64,000 nucleotides of DNA, taken from contig OY979718.1 of the NCBI GenBank assembly GCA_963855995.1, positions 28,739,282-28,803,281 on the forward strand, written 5' to 3'. The notes under the pieces are model-generated. The model ran no database searches, was not told the DNA's origin, and saw only the letters and a list, made by a program, of their open reading frames with translations. Position 1 is the stretch's first letter. Each line of letters begins with the position of its first letter. Of the stretch, positions 1 through 10,212 are shown piece after piece. Made by a program: the position numbers and the translations under genes. The DNA is from Muricea muricata. Lineage: Eukaryota > Cnidaria > Anthozoa > Malacalcyonacea > Plexauridae.

Positions 1-1859
1 CGAGCAACCTGGTCTGCAATCTACCCGTGGCTTGAATACAGCATTGCAATAGATAAAGCATTTTGTTTGGCGTGTAAAAACTTTAGCACATTGACGTCAC
101 AGAGTGACACAGCATGCACAAAAGTTGGTTTCTCCACCTGGTCAAAGGCGATGGAGTATAATCGCGGATTTAAAGCTCTCCTCCGATCACCTTCTTTCCA
201 TGACTCGTTGGGAAAGTTGCAAATCCAGAAAATCCAGTGGCTGATATTAGAAATATGTTAGACCCTGAAAGACAAAACAATCAAGAATACACGAAAACGC
301 TGTTGGACATCATTGGTACTTTTGTTTTGAAAGGATTGCGTATAGAGGACTCGCTCAATCATCAGGAAAGAATTCATCAATGTACTGCTACGCACTAACC
401 CAACATTCAAACAACTGCATAAAAGGGCGATTCAAACATACAAAGCGTACAACTACACATCAAAGCGATCTTCGCTCGAGTTAATAAAAGCCATGGCTTC
501 CAAGTTTTGACATCTGATAGAGGAACAGATAGACAAAGCGGGAATGTATTCAATTAATGCTAAGATAAATAATAAAGATAATGCGGGTCCTGAAGAGCTG
601 TTGACTTGTTTTAAGTTTTTAAACGACGAAGCAAGAGTTGAAAAACGCTTTTATGATCTTACTAGACTTAAAGAGACTGATGCCCAGACCATTGTGAATG
701 AAGAAGTTTTGCCAAAAGTTGAAAAATTGGGCTTGTCCGCCATTCTTCTGGTGCTTGGAGCAGATGGAGCTTCTGTGATGTTACGAAGATGTAGCTGCTA
801 AACCCCGGAAATCTTATTCTTGGCTGCTCTATATCCACTGAGCTGTGCACCGTCTGAATTTGATTGTAGCGGTTTATTTTCGGACAGTGAATGAAGCATG
901 TAATGTGATAAATATCCACAAGACTCTACACATCATTTTTAACGTCGCCAGCAACAGAGAAATGTTCGAAGCTATCCATAAAAAGTTGCATCCAAAACAG
1001 CCCATAATTGCAGCCTCCTCTATAACAGACTCCGAGCAATTCTCGTAAGCCTTCAGAAGATTGGTGCTTGCAATTCAAACCAAGCCGATTCAGCAGCTGC
1101 TCTCTATCACAAGATTTTCTTTGGAAAATTTGTTATCTCTCTTTGTTTTGTTCTTCAGGTCTTGTCAATAATGCATGTATTAAGCTAGAGATCAATGTTA
1201 AATGGCTAAACGTAGCCAACGAGATGGTACTGTAAGCAAGCTTGTCGTTGAGATGGAAACCGACGACATCATTGAATCCGAGGACCCCGACTACGAGGAT
1301 CCCGTGCATGCTTTCAGAAAAGAATTCTGAAGATCTGCATGCCCTCGTCAATTTCGTGAACATCTCAAGGCAGCTTGCTGTTCTCATGCTCCTCGGAGAG
1401 CTGGAACGACGTTTCTCTAGCGAGAATACTGATATACTGGGAGGTCTGGAGGCTTTAGACGCAAAACTGACATACCTGCATTACACGACTTTATCCAGTC
1501 TCGTTGTCAAATTTGGAGCTTGTCTCAATATTGACTCTGCTTTGCTTAAAATCGAGTGTGAATGGGCGAAGACTCTAATTGCGGATGGAAGGAGCATCCT
1601 CACCGACTTGTACCCCAATTTATTCAAGGTGATCACCATATCGAAGACCTTGCCAGGTCGCACTGCAACCGTGTTAGGAAGCTTCGGTGCTAGGAATCGG
1701 ATATTGAGCTGGGCTTGTAATAGCTTAGACAGTTGGTTCACCAATGGCATTATGTTGTTATCGATGAACAAAGACCTACTAAAAAATATAAACCTGAGCA
1801 AAGTGCTTAATCGTTGGACAAAAAATATTCTCGAATTGTACCCTTCAAATTGTCACTGA
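1..1859 (+). pseudogene. hAT-family transposase relic (TTF zinc finger / DUF4371 type)
   Basis: Three consecutive pieces in different plus frames look like one DUF4371-class hAT transposase. The start (about 1-260) has the TTF-type finger context, with 'FCLACKNF' followed by 'GFSTWSKAMEYNRGFKA'. The middle (544-801) has a run ending 'GADGASVM', corresponding to the family's 'GYDGASVM' catalytic-core segment. The start of the next piece (845-1048) has 'HRLNLIV', the family's 'AHRLNL' motif. 1242-1859 continues as an open frame of about 200 residues that would be the C-terminal half. Stops and frameshifts separate the pieces, so this is a dead copy truncated by the window start. Host genes derived from this family exist (ZMYM-like), but the breaks argue against one here. 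Confidence 0.75.
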
Positions 1860-2078
1860 GACGAAAGTCAACCTCCGTATTTTGACCAAATTTTTCATCT
1901 AGCTTATTTAAACATAGATAAAGAACTAGTGTCTAACGTTTGAGTCGATTTTAATGTATACTTTAAAACATATGAGCCTTCAAAATCAGTGAAATTCGCG
2001 TCTGATATTAAAATTTTTGCTACAGGGCAGTTTTAGATTCTTTAAGAACAAAACTATGTCCTCCGACAACCGAAGACT

Positions 2079-2280
2079 CAGTGGCGGATCCAGCGTAGGT
2101 CAAAATAAATTATAGCAGCCCAATTTTAAATTCAAATAACTTTATAACAATGTCATTGGTTATGAATTTCCAAAGAATAAAATCTTACCAATGAAATTCC
2201 TTTGAAGGTGTTTTAAAATGTAAATATATCCAAGAATGAGCTGTAGTAATTTATTTTGACCTACGCTAGATCCGCCACTG
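2079..2280. mobile_element. hAT MITE, copy 1
   Basis: A 202-bp element with nearly palindromic ends that begins CAGTGGCGGATCCAGCG and ends in the inverse. It is flanked by a perfect 8-bp duplication, CGAAGACT (2071-2078 and 2281-2288), the hallmark size for hAT. The terminal inverted repeats extend about 40 bp. It has no coding capacity. Two further copies are at 42293 and 46291. Confidence 0.93.
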
Positions 2281-2288
2281 CGAAGACT

Positions 2289-2826
2289 TATGTTCATTAA
2301 TGATGGAGCAGCATGGTGAAGATGCAAAGAATATAGGGAAAAGTTTCTAGGTGTTGAGAAAATGTCGGGGGAAATATGAATGTTCACTCAAAGATATTAT
2401 TTATCAAAGAGCTTAAGCCTAGTTTAAACAAACAATCGCACTCGATAAATACTTAACATTCTCTATAAGCATATTTGCGTACGGTTTTGTGTGTTTTGTT
2501 GTCGAATTGTTAGTTTGAATGTCAATTTGCATGTTTGATTATTGTAACTATGTTAATTAGAAGATTAAGAGCGCTTTAGAACTCTTAAATTTGAAACTTT
2601 CGCATATGACGAATAGCTAATTTGCTTGCGCAATTATTTGTAAACGCTACTTATAATCAAGTAGTTAACGGTCTGTAATCATTTGAACTTGAAAATGAGG
2701 TCAAGATGACTTCGAAACGTCGTTCTGTTATAAATTTATCATCGTTATCACACTTGTCTAAATCTATATCAAAAAGTTTATTGATAAAACAATTTAGTGA
2801 TTAATTTGCAAATATGTATATCAGCT
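2289..2826. other. No gene recognised; AT-rich
   Basis: No coding region or repeat was recognised between the MITE and the DIRS-like element. At about 2693-2722 there is a short stem followed by CGAAACGTC, resembling the terminal motif of many Penelope-type elements; it is too degenerate to call. Confidence 0.4.
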
Positions 2827-3299
2827 CTTATCTATATTCATAACCGTACCCTAGAGAATTAGTGTATTTTAACACAATTGGCGATATTACACCAGACATA
2901 CAGAGAGTTATATGAAATATACGAGCGCTCAAAGGATGAAAAAACCCCACCGTAAGGCCGTTCTGAGGGAATAGCTTGTTCTTTTTCAGCTCACTCAAAC
3001 GCAAGACTAACCACACTTCAACATGAAAATTATTGCTTTCATTTTACGTTCTCTTCTCAGTTACGGTTTTTGTGCAACTCTGTCTATTCTGAGCATTAAG
3101 TGCATATTAAGTAATACGATCGTTACAATGATTCTTTGTTAATTGTTCCGTGCAAAACAGTTGTGCATTGTGCTATGTGTGCGCATATCCGGATTATTGT
3201 TAATTAATTAGTTTCAGCTGTCATAATGTCAACTCAGCTAATCCCGTATAACATGAACAAGGGCGAATCGTTCGACAAATCAATTTTTGCGGCAGCAAT

Positions 3300-3933
3300 G
3301 TACTGTTCTAAGACTTTCAACCTCCCTGACGAAACTGATCTGTTTTAGAAGACTCTAAACAGATAGATACATAAGCTGGAAGAAATTTCACGTCAGAATC
3401 TTTGATGGATGACAGCTCACTAAAGCGAAAGAACCCGGCATAACCAATCAGACACAATGCAACCATCCGGATATGGACAAGGAAGGACAGTTATCTGTGA
3501 TTCTGGATTTAACCAGGGCTTTCAGCATTCCAGATGTGACAGGCTCTTTCTTCACCGTGGGCTTCGCTAGGACTCTGTGAGAAGCGTGAACTAATCCAAT
3601 AACCAGTGGGTCATCCCCAGCTTTTGGCAATCCAGCTAACTGTGTGGCCCAATCTATAATGTAAACCTCTACTCTGATAGGAGATGGCGATCTAGCTTCG
3701 CTCAACAAGCACTGCAGATACAAGGCTACTTGGTAAGGGTTGGCAGGCATATGGGAGATTCCAATAGATGAGGCCCATCGCTTCCAGCGTTTGAACCCAC
3801 CGACACATGACCTGATAGTAGTTTCCGCTCTGGAACCGAAAATCGTACGTTGATTGTACCTGGCCGGCAATATGTTGCAGCCCGGGTGGTATACAGGCAG
3901 CAAACTCTTTCCACATATCTGATTCAAACACAT
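3300..3933 (-). pseudogene. Tyrosine recombinase of the DIRS-like element (partial)
   Basis: The open piece 3448-3933 reads as the N-terminal SAM-like core-binding domain seen in DIRS 'XerD-like' proteins: 'AETTIRSCVGGFKRWKRWA', then 'MPANPYQVALYLQCLL'. A frameshift near 3450 moves the reading frame. The continuation to about 3300 reads 'LIGYAGFFRFSEL', which carries the first catalytic arginine of the tyrosine-recombinase fold, and then 'SSKTDQFRQGG'. The H-R-Y part of the active site was not found further on, so the domain is truncated or too decayed to recognise. It lies after the second A repeat, which is unusual (see findings). Confidence 0.8.
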
Positions 3934-3997
3934 TTGTAATGAAAACTAGAACAACACTTAAAAGTTGAAATTCAGGCGCCTATCATCTCTTTGGATT

Positions 3998-4212
3998 CGG
4001 GCACAGAGGGCTTATTGTATTTTGGGCACAGATAGTCCCATTGCACTCGAACACAGATACTTCCATGTATACGGGCACAGATGGTCCTTTTGCATTTGGC
4101 ACAGATGGTCCCATTGCATCGGGCACAGATGGTCCCTTATATTCAGACAAAGATCATCCTATTGCATTCGGCACAGATCGTCCCTGTCTATTCGGGCAGC
4201 TTGCCCCATTGC
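3998..4212. repeat. Minisatellite with about 24-bp unit inside the DIRS-like element
   Basis: About eight imperfect copies of a unit like 'GGGCACAGATGGTCCCATTG' in head-to-tail order. The period is close to a multiple of three, so plus-strand frames stay open across it and give a spurious repetitive ORF. It lies between the recombinase and the A2 repeat. Confidence 0.85.
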
Positions 4213-4315
4213 CATTGCTTACAGTCAGGCAATATAAAATTATGATAGTAACATATACATAAGTAAATTTGAGTAAACCTCCAGTGAAGACACCAAGATG
4301 AATAATACCATGCAA

Positions 4316-4389
4316 CCCGACCTTAAATACACTTATCAGATCCCTTAGTTATTCATACCAATAAGAGCATATTTTTCTGCTAATTAACA
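4316..4389 (-). repeat. DIRS-like split direct repeat A2 (and B1 at 4407-4430)
   Basis: A 74-bp block identical in length to 6696-6769, with about seven substitutions and no gaps, starting CCCGACCTTAAATA. Seventeen bases further on is the 24-bp block CTTATCTATGTTCATAACCG..., which recurs at 2827-2850. Confidence 0.85.
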
Positions 4390-4679
4390 AGCGCGGAAAA
4401 ATACATCTTATCTATGTTCATAACCGTACCTAACTCCGTGCATCTCATAACTAAAAGCAATATATACAACACCCCTTGCTATCGCGTGCTCACTGGAGGA
4501 TGCACGCTTCAAGAGTACAAAGAAAGCAAAGGCAAATGCAGGTCAATCCTGTGGCACTACCGTAATTCAAATCGCAAAGTGATATAAAGACACTCACTAT
4601 AACCTTGGATAGGCTTATATTAAAATATGATGGAATTTACACTCAAGACAGCGTTCCACAAAGTAGAGCATTTGTACCT

Positions 4680-5788
4680 CTAGAGGTTGAAGTCAACCCG
4701 TACAGCTAACATGCGAAATGTTACGTCCTGGTTCCCAAAAATTCTGCCACAACTACCAGGGCTAAACGCATTTTTATAAGGTGGCAAGTCAATACAATCC
4801 CCCACGAATTCTCTAAAGACATTATTTTCGCCACAAACCATCGGATCGGCCAAAACGGAGCTGAATACCACAGTGGGAGAATGAGTGCTCCCTGGGCTTT
4901 GCAATTGGACATATGTAGAAGAACTCTATGAATGACACAAATAGGAGGACAAACATAATTATTCTTCCCGTTCCAATCCGTCACAAATGCATCGACGCCT
5001 TCTGCGCGCACCGGGACTCCAATATCTAGAATTAAACCTGGCAATTTTTGAATTAATGTAATTAGCAAAACGATCTATAGAATCAGACCCCCAAACTAAA
5101 TCTATCTTGCGAAAAGTATCCCACGAGAGGCCCCAATCGTCAGAGTCATAAAATGCGGCTCAAAAAGTCAGCTTGGTCATTCGTGGACCTAGAAATCTCT
5201 TCCACCTCTATAGAAATGCTATGGTTACAATATAATTATATATCGAAAGAGCCTCGGCTTGTAAATGAGGCTTAGTACTCCCACAGGAAACAATATTTGT
5301 TAAATTCTGATTGTCTGTGAACCATTTAACCGTTAACCAGATGTAAGACCGAAAGGTAATACTGTAAATTCATAAAATTTCATTCCACCATTCACTGTGG
5401 GCCATTTGAAAGACAAAAGTCTTGTGTGTTCTACGCAAATATCAATATGATGATACGCTGATTTAAGGTCAAAACAAAAAGTAAACTTGCCGCTGCATGG
5501 GAAACATTTGAAGCACACATCGCAAATCTTCGTACTTGATGGGTTGTGTGACAACAAATAAATTTAAATCAGACAAGTCTAAAATAAGCCGGAACTTCCC
5601 TGACGAGTGGACAACAACATGCAATGGATTACAAAATTCAGGATGATTCGCAACTTCTCGCACACAGCAACGGGCCAGCAATTCCGAAATAGCTGCGCGA
5701 ACAAAACCATCGCATCGCTCGGCTGAAGATCGATTTTCAATTGAATATGCCGTGGGGTTAATTCTAAAGGGAATTTTGTACCCATTCT
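4680..5788 (-). pseudogene. Reverse transcriptase and RNase H of the DIRS-like element
   Basis: Reading leftwards, 5788-5579 gives 'IQLKIDLQPSDAMVLFAQLF', 5681-5469 gives 'NPLHVVVHSSGKFRLILD', and 5557-5333 gives 'FDLKSAYHHIDI' (RT motif A with its aspartate) and 'VLPFGLTSG' (motif B). The sequence then jumps straight to 'WFTDNQN' (about 5300), an RNase H motif, so RT motif C (the YxDD box) is deleted. The end, 5068-4721, reads 'GVDAFVTDWNGKNNYVCPP' and 'LILPLWYSAPFWP', the conserved tail of DIRS RNase H. At least four frame changes make it non-functional. Confidence 0.85.
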
Positions 5789-5918
5789 CTATGATATCTA
5801 AAACAAATTCTGAATGGTTTCACGCCAAAGCGATGAACAAGAGCGAAGTTTACCATGAAAATTTTCTGAATAATGAACACCTTGTTCGATTTCCCAACAA
5901 TCCTCAACTTCAGGATTG

Positions 5919-6670
5919 TTAAGCATTTGGCTTGTTTTTGACAGAACAGGAACGGGCCCAATGTCCTCGTTTGCCGCATTGAAAACACAAGTCGAGAGTT
6001 TTGAAGGAGTTGCCAAAAGTTGTCGAGTATCTCCTTTGGGGCCGAAAATACACAATATTAGGTTGCGGGGGCTCAAATGCACCACTGTGTCGAGCAGGCG
6101 TAAAGGAATTAGAAACAGCAGTAACTGGCTTTGTCTGAACCGTTTTACGCTTCTTTTCCTGCAAGAATTTAACACGAGCTCCAGCAAGTTTCTCTGCTTT
6201 TTTAATCTTAGACGCGTCGGCTTCATCGTCCGCTAATTCATCATCAATATATTCTTGGACCGTAGCCCAACCGAACTCCGATTTATCGGCTAATTTGACA
6301 AGTTTTTGTCTATTAAGTGTCAGAGACATACCTTCGGCCAGCTCTTCCTTAGCTTTGACAATATTAGGGCCGTCCAATGCGTTCAAAGCGGCGTTAGTCT
6401 TCTGGATAACCTTTTGATTGAACTTGAACTGATGTTCGTTTCCTTTCTTCTTGAAGAAATAGTTATCAGCCTGACTCTCAGCTGCTATTCGACTCGACAA
6501 CTCAGCTTGAGCTGATAACAGGTTGCTCTGAAGATTCCGTATTTGAGAATCCACGGCAGAAAGAACAGCCTGCTTCTGAGCGTCCAATATAGGACCCAAA
6601 TCAGTCGGAATGAGCAAGGTTGTCCCGATATTACATAAGTACCGCTTCGTTCTTGCTGTTCTTCAGCCAT
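5919..6670 (-). pseudogene. Gag-like ORF of the DIRS-like element with CCHC zinc knuckle
   Basis: The minus strand starts at ATG 6670 ('MAEEQQERSGTYV'), changes frame near 6617, then runs 232 residues: a predicted helical, Gln/Ala-rich region, an acidic stretch 'YIDDELADDEAD' and a C-terminal 'CFQCGKRGHWARSC' CCHC knuckle. This matches the ORF1 architecture of DIRS elements found in invertebrates. It sits just inside repeat A1, as expected for the first ORF. Confidence 0.8.
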
Positions 6671-6695
6671 AAACGATTCAAAATACCTTGATACA

Positions 6696-6769
6696 CCCGA
6701 CCTTAAATATACTTATCAGACCCCTTGGGTATTCATACCAATAAGAGCATATTTTCCCGCTAATTAGCA
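6696..6769 (-). repeat. DIRS-like direct repeat A1 (5' end of element)
   Basis: A 74-bp block matching 4316-4389, located 26 bp upstream of the gag-like ATG. It marks the probable 5' end of the element. From 6770 to 7127 no feature was recognised apart from the splice acceptor of the next exon. Confidence 0.85.
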
Positions 6770-7127
6770 TTCTAGCAGCTCTTTCTGAAAGACAAATTTC
6801 TAAATTCATCTAAAAGCAAGAACAGCACCAGTGTTACAAATTTACCCAACAAGAGCTTTGGTATATGAAGTGAAATAAAGAATAGCGTTTGTCACTATAG
6901 GCCAGCTATTTTAGGACAGCAGATTGTGACATACTTTTTGCTTAAAAAGATTACTATTTTTTATTTTTCTAATACTTTCTAAAAATCAAACAACCAAGCA
7001 AATTTTAAATATTCAAACAATCTGCACAAATAGAAAATAAGTGAGAGCAATTCCAAATTTTCCGGTTTTTCATACTCTTTGAAATTCTGCCAAGAAACTT
7101 TCTAATTTTTGTTTACCTCAATTACAG

Positions 7128-7403
7128 GTACTGAAGCAGCTTCATGTTGTGGATCTCTCTGTGGCGACTTGGCTTTTGATATTCACCCCATTTCTCAGTT
7201 TATTTATGATGATACGAAACCTTTCATCGCTTGCTTGGTTATCGCTATGTGCAAACTTTCTAATGGGATTTGCAATTGTATCCATATTCTTCTACTTAAT
7301 TACACATACAGGAAGTCCAAGTGGATTGCCATGGTTTACTGGATGGTCCGTTTTTCCACTGTTTTTTGGTGTCGCTGTGTTCGCTTTTGAAGCAATACCT
7401 ATA
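7128..7403 (+). CDS. SLC36-like amino acid transporter, internal exon (first one visible)
   Basis: The exon is bounded by acceptor TTACAG (7122-7127) and donor GTAAGA (7404). Its 92 codons are open and read like SLC36/PAT transporters of the AAAP superfamily, which symport small amino acids with protons across plasma or lysosomal membranes. Two hydrophobic segments are visible. The block 'FTGWSVFPLFFGVAVFAFEA' is the family's highly conserved 'W..PLFFGTAIFAFEG' region, and the preceding 'LSLCANFLMG' matches its 'LSLLANVLM' helix. The exon ends in phase 0 after '..EAIPI', and the next begins 'VLPLENEM', the family's universal next motif. Upstream exons with the first transmembrane helices were not found in 1-7127. 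Confidence 0.92.
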
Positions 7404-8583
7404 GTAAGAACGGCGGGCGATCATCGTATTATCTTTCCAAATGTGCAAACTGTGAACTATGAGCGTGCAAGGGATGATACATTTTTTTATTTAGGCGCCG
7501 ATACTCCTGAAATTACTCTTGTAGCAAGTGAATTTGCCGTTTAAGTTTCCTATGTACATGCGCTCGATGCTGTTTCAGAGAAATAATTTCGTAGTTGGTG
7601 ATGAAAATAAGCAATAATTCATTATACTTTGTGCGTTCATAATTTACTGTTTACGCTTTAGGAAGGACAACCTTTATTGGATTAACTGCATGTATAATTC
7701 AATCATGCCATGCAATGTTAACATATTTTTGCATTTGGATAGCTCGAGCTAGCTTATCATATTTGTCGTCCCGTCACTATAAATAAAATAGGTGTTCTAT
7801 GCTGTAGCAATACCCAGGTCAATGTCTTTTAACGTTTTGACCAACGTTTTGATTTGGACAGCAAGACTTAATGAAACAAATAATTCACGTGAAAGATAGA
7901 TCGATAGTTTATTAAAATTTTTACATAGCAGCCTACAAGGGCACACACACGCACACGCACAAACATAATGTAAGTTATTGTAGATAGGTTCATATTAGAC
8001 CTCCAAAAACACCACCACGGCCACAATAAAATTAAACACAACCAACCGATACTTGGGATTAAACGATAAATCAATTGCATGCATTTATTATGAATTAATA
8101 TTTAAGAAAATCACGATATACTAGATATTAGAGAACACAATAACAAAGCGACATCATATCGATATAACACATGGGGTATAACAACCAAACGGTAAAATAG
8201 ACGTTGGAGAAAAAGAAAAAAAGGAAATAAAAGTACTAGTATATATATTGAACAATCTTTACTGATTTATTCGCTTTTTGATACACATTATGTGCTTTAA
8301 CAAAAAACATGTAACAAAAGCTCGATGTTTGAGGTCGAGTATGAACACTTAAGCCCTCTTTACCAATTCTGGCATGCAGCAATCACAGCACAAGATAGCT
8401 ATAACAAGCCCTATTTCAGTAGTTAGCTTGCAACATGACATAAGCCACCCATCCACCCATCCCATGCACGGTGAGCTTTCGGCTGCGTTAAGAAGCACGA
8501 GTAATGTTTACTCAGTCGATAGCTCTCTCATGCTGCAGGCTTTACAACAAAACAATAGTGTTAAATATCAATTTGTCATTTAG

Positions 8584-9326
<743 letters not shown>

Positions 9327-9506
9327 ATGCAAGAGTCTAGTTCTGAAAACCGAAGGGCTGATGGTAGCGAAGAAAGGTTTACAAAAATTTCAGAAAGAGA
9401 GCTGAATTTCTTGCTGGAAAGTCGCCAGTCAAGGACAACCAAAAATTCAACATTCGTGGCTGTCTTTGCTTTTAAAGGCAGGCACCAAAACAAACTCGGC
9501 TTTTAA
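9327..9506 (+). pseudogene. Crypton-like / KIAA1958-like N-terminal fragment
   Basis: A 59-codon ORF. Residues about 17-45 read 'RFTKISERELNFLLESRQS' then 'RTTKNSTFVAVFAF', the characteristic N-terminal opening ('F..vt..ei..lL....s..TkkaT') of animal proteins built around a Crypton-type tyrosine recombinase. The frame then leaves the family and stops, so it is a truncated insertion. It lies in an intron of the SLC36-like gene. A C-terminal piece of the same protein class lies at 62888-63290 on the other strand. Confidence 0.55.
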
Positions 9507-9900
9507 ATACAGAAAAAACTACAGACTATAGTAAGAACAGAAATTGTTTTCCAAAAGATAAATTTAATCATTTTCACATTGTCATTGCCTTTGCCATATG
9601 TTTTTTTTTCATGCAATGACTTTACAGGAGACATGAAATTCAAGCAAAACCGTTAACTTTACGACACTTTTATAGTGCATCCATATCTTCGAAAATCTTA
9701 ACTACCAAATATCCACTCCGCAGTACCTTCAATAGAAAACTTTCGCGTTATCCTCTGCAAGTTCGACGACAACACAGAGCTGCACAATTACTCCACGGCT
9801 TTGGCCGGTGGTATGTTTACCTCTTGCTCGATCGGCAGCGTCCAGATCGTGTTTAAATCGAACAGTGATTAGTTTTTTGGCAACTTGTATAAGTTTCTTG

Positions 9901-10190
9901 TAATTTAATTTAATTTAATTTATTTAGCTTTGTCACAAGGGCAGGGTCACCACAACAGCGTGAGCCAATTACTGTGGGCCCGTAGTACCTATCCCACCCT
10001 GTCAACTTTCCCTGTGGGAGGAAACCGGAGTACCCGGAGAAACCCACGACTTTTGGCAAAACGTTGACTTTACTCTTTTCACATGAGGACTGGGTTCGAG
10101 TCCACCTTATTGAGGATCGACCTCGGAACCTTAGAGGTGAAAGGCGAGTGGTCTGACCACTACACCACCGAAACCCCACGGGCGTTGTAC
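9901..10190 (-). mobile_element. tRNA-derived SINE
   Basis: On the minus strand a tRNA-like head contains 'TGGTGTAGTGGTCAG' (matches the pol III A box TRGYNNARNGG) followed by a weak B-box-like region. A central block with 'AAACCGGAGTACCCGGAGAA' follows, and the element ends in (AAATT)n, seen as TTTAA repeats at 9901-9923. That order of head, core and short-repeat tail is SINE structure. The central block resembles a SINE core seen in several animal phyla, though I cannot assign it with certainty. Confidence 0.7.
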
Positions 10191-10212
10191 GTTTGCATGG
10201 TGAATACAATAT

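Larger units (their letters stand above)
2827..6769 (-). mobile_element. DIRS/PAT-like tyrosine-recombinase retrotransposon, decayed
   Basis: In minus-strand order the element has a gag-like ORF with a zinc knuckle, reverse transcriptase, RNase H, and a tyrosine recombinase, the set that defines DIRS-like retrotransposons. No LTRs are present. A 74-bp direct repeat lies upstream of gag (6696-6769) and again after RNase H (4316-4389), with about seven differences. A 24-bp repeat (4407-4430) recurs at 2827-2850 with one difference. These fit the split direct repeats of PAT/Ngaro-type elements. Coding parts carry stops, frameshifts and an internal deletion between RT motif B and RNase H, so the copy is inactive. 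Confidence 0.8.

Noticed and set aside
2693-2722. Hammerhead-like motif ending CGAAACGTC
   Set aside because: The stem and GAAAC-GTC are suggestive, but the CTGANGA half is not matched.
3965-4262. Two overlapping repetitive plus-strand ORFs
   Set aside because: Produced by a 24-bp minisatellite, not by coding constraint.
7109-7390. Longer plus-strand ORF overlapping the SLC36-like exon
   Set aside because: It is an out-of-frame shadow; the exon frame alone gives the transporter motifs.
8374-8583. ORF ending exactly at the acceptor of the second SLC36-like exon
   Set aside because: It stops at the TTTAG acceptor and has no transporter similarity; the upstream exon already joins the downstream one in phase.
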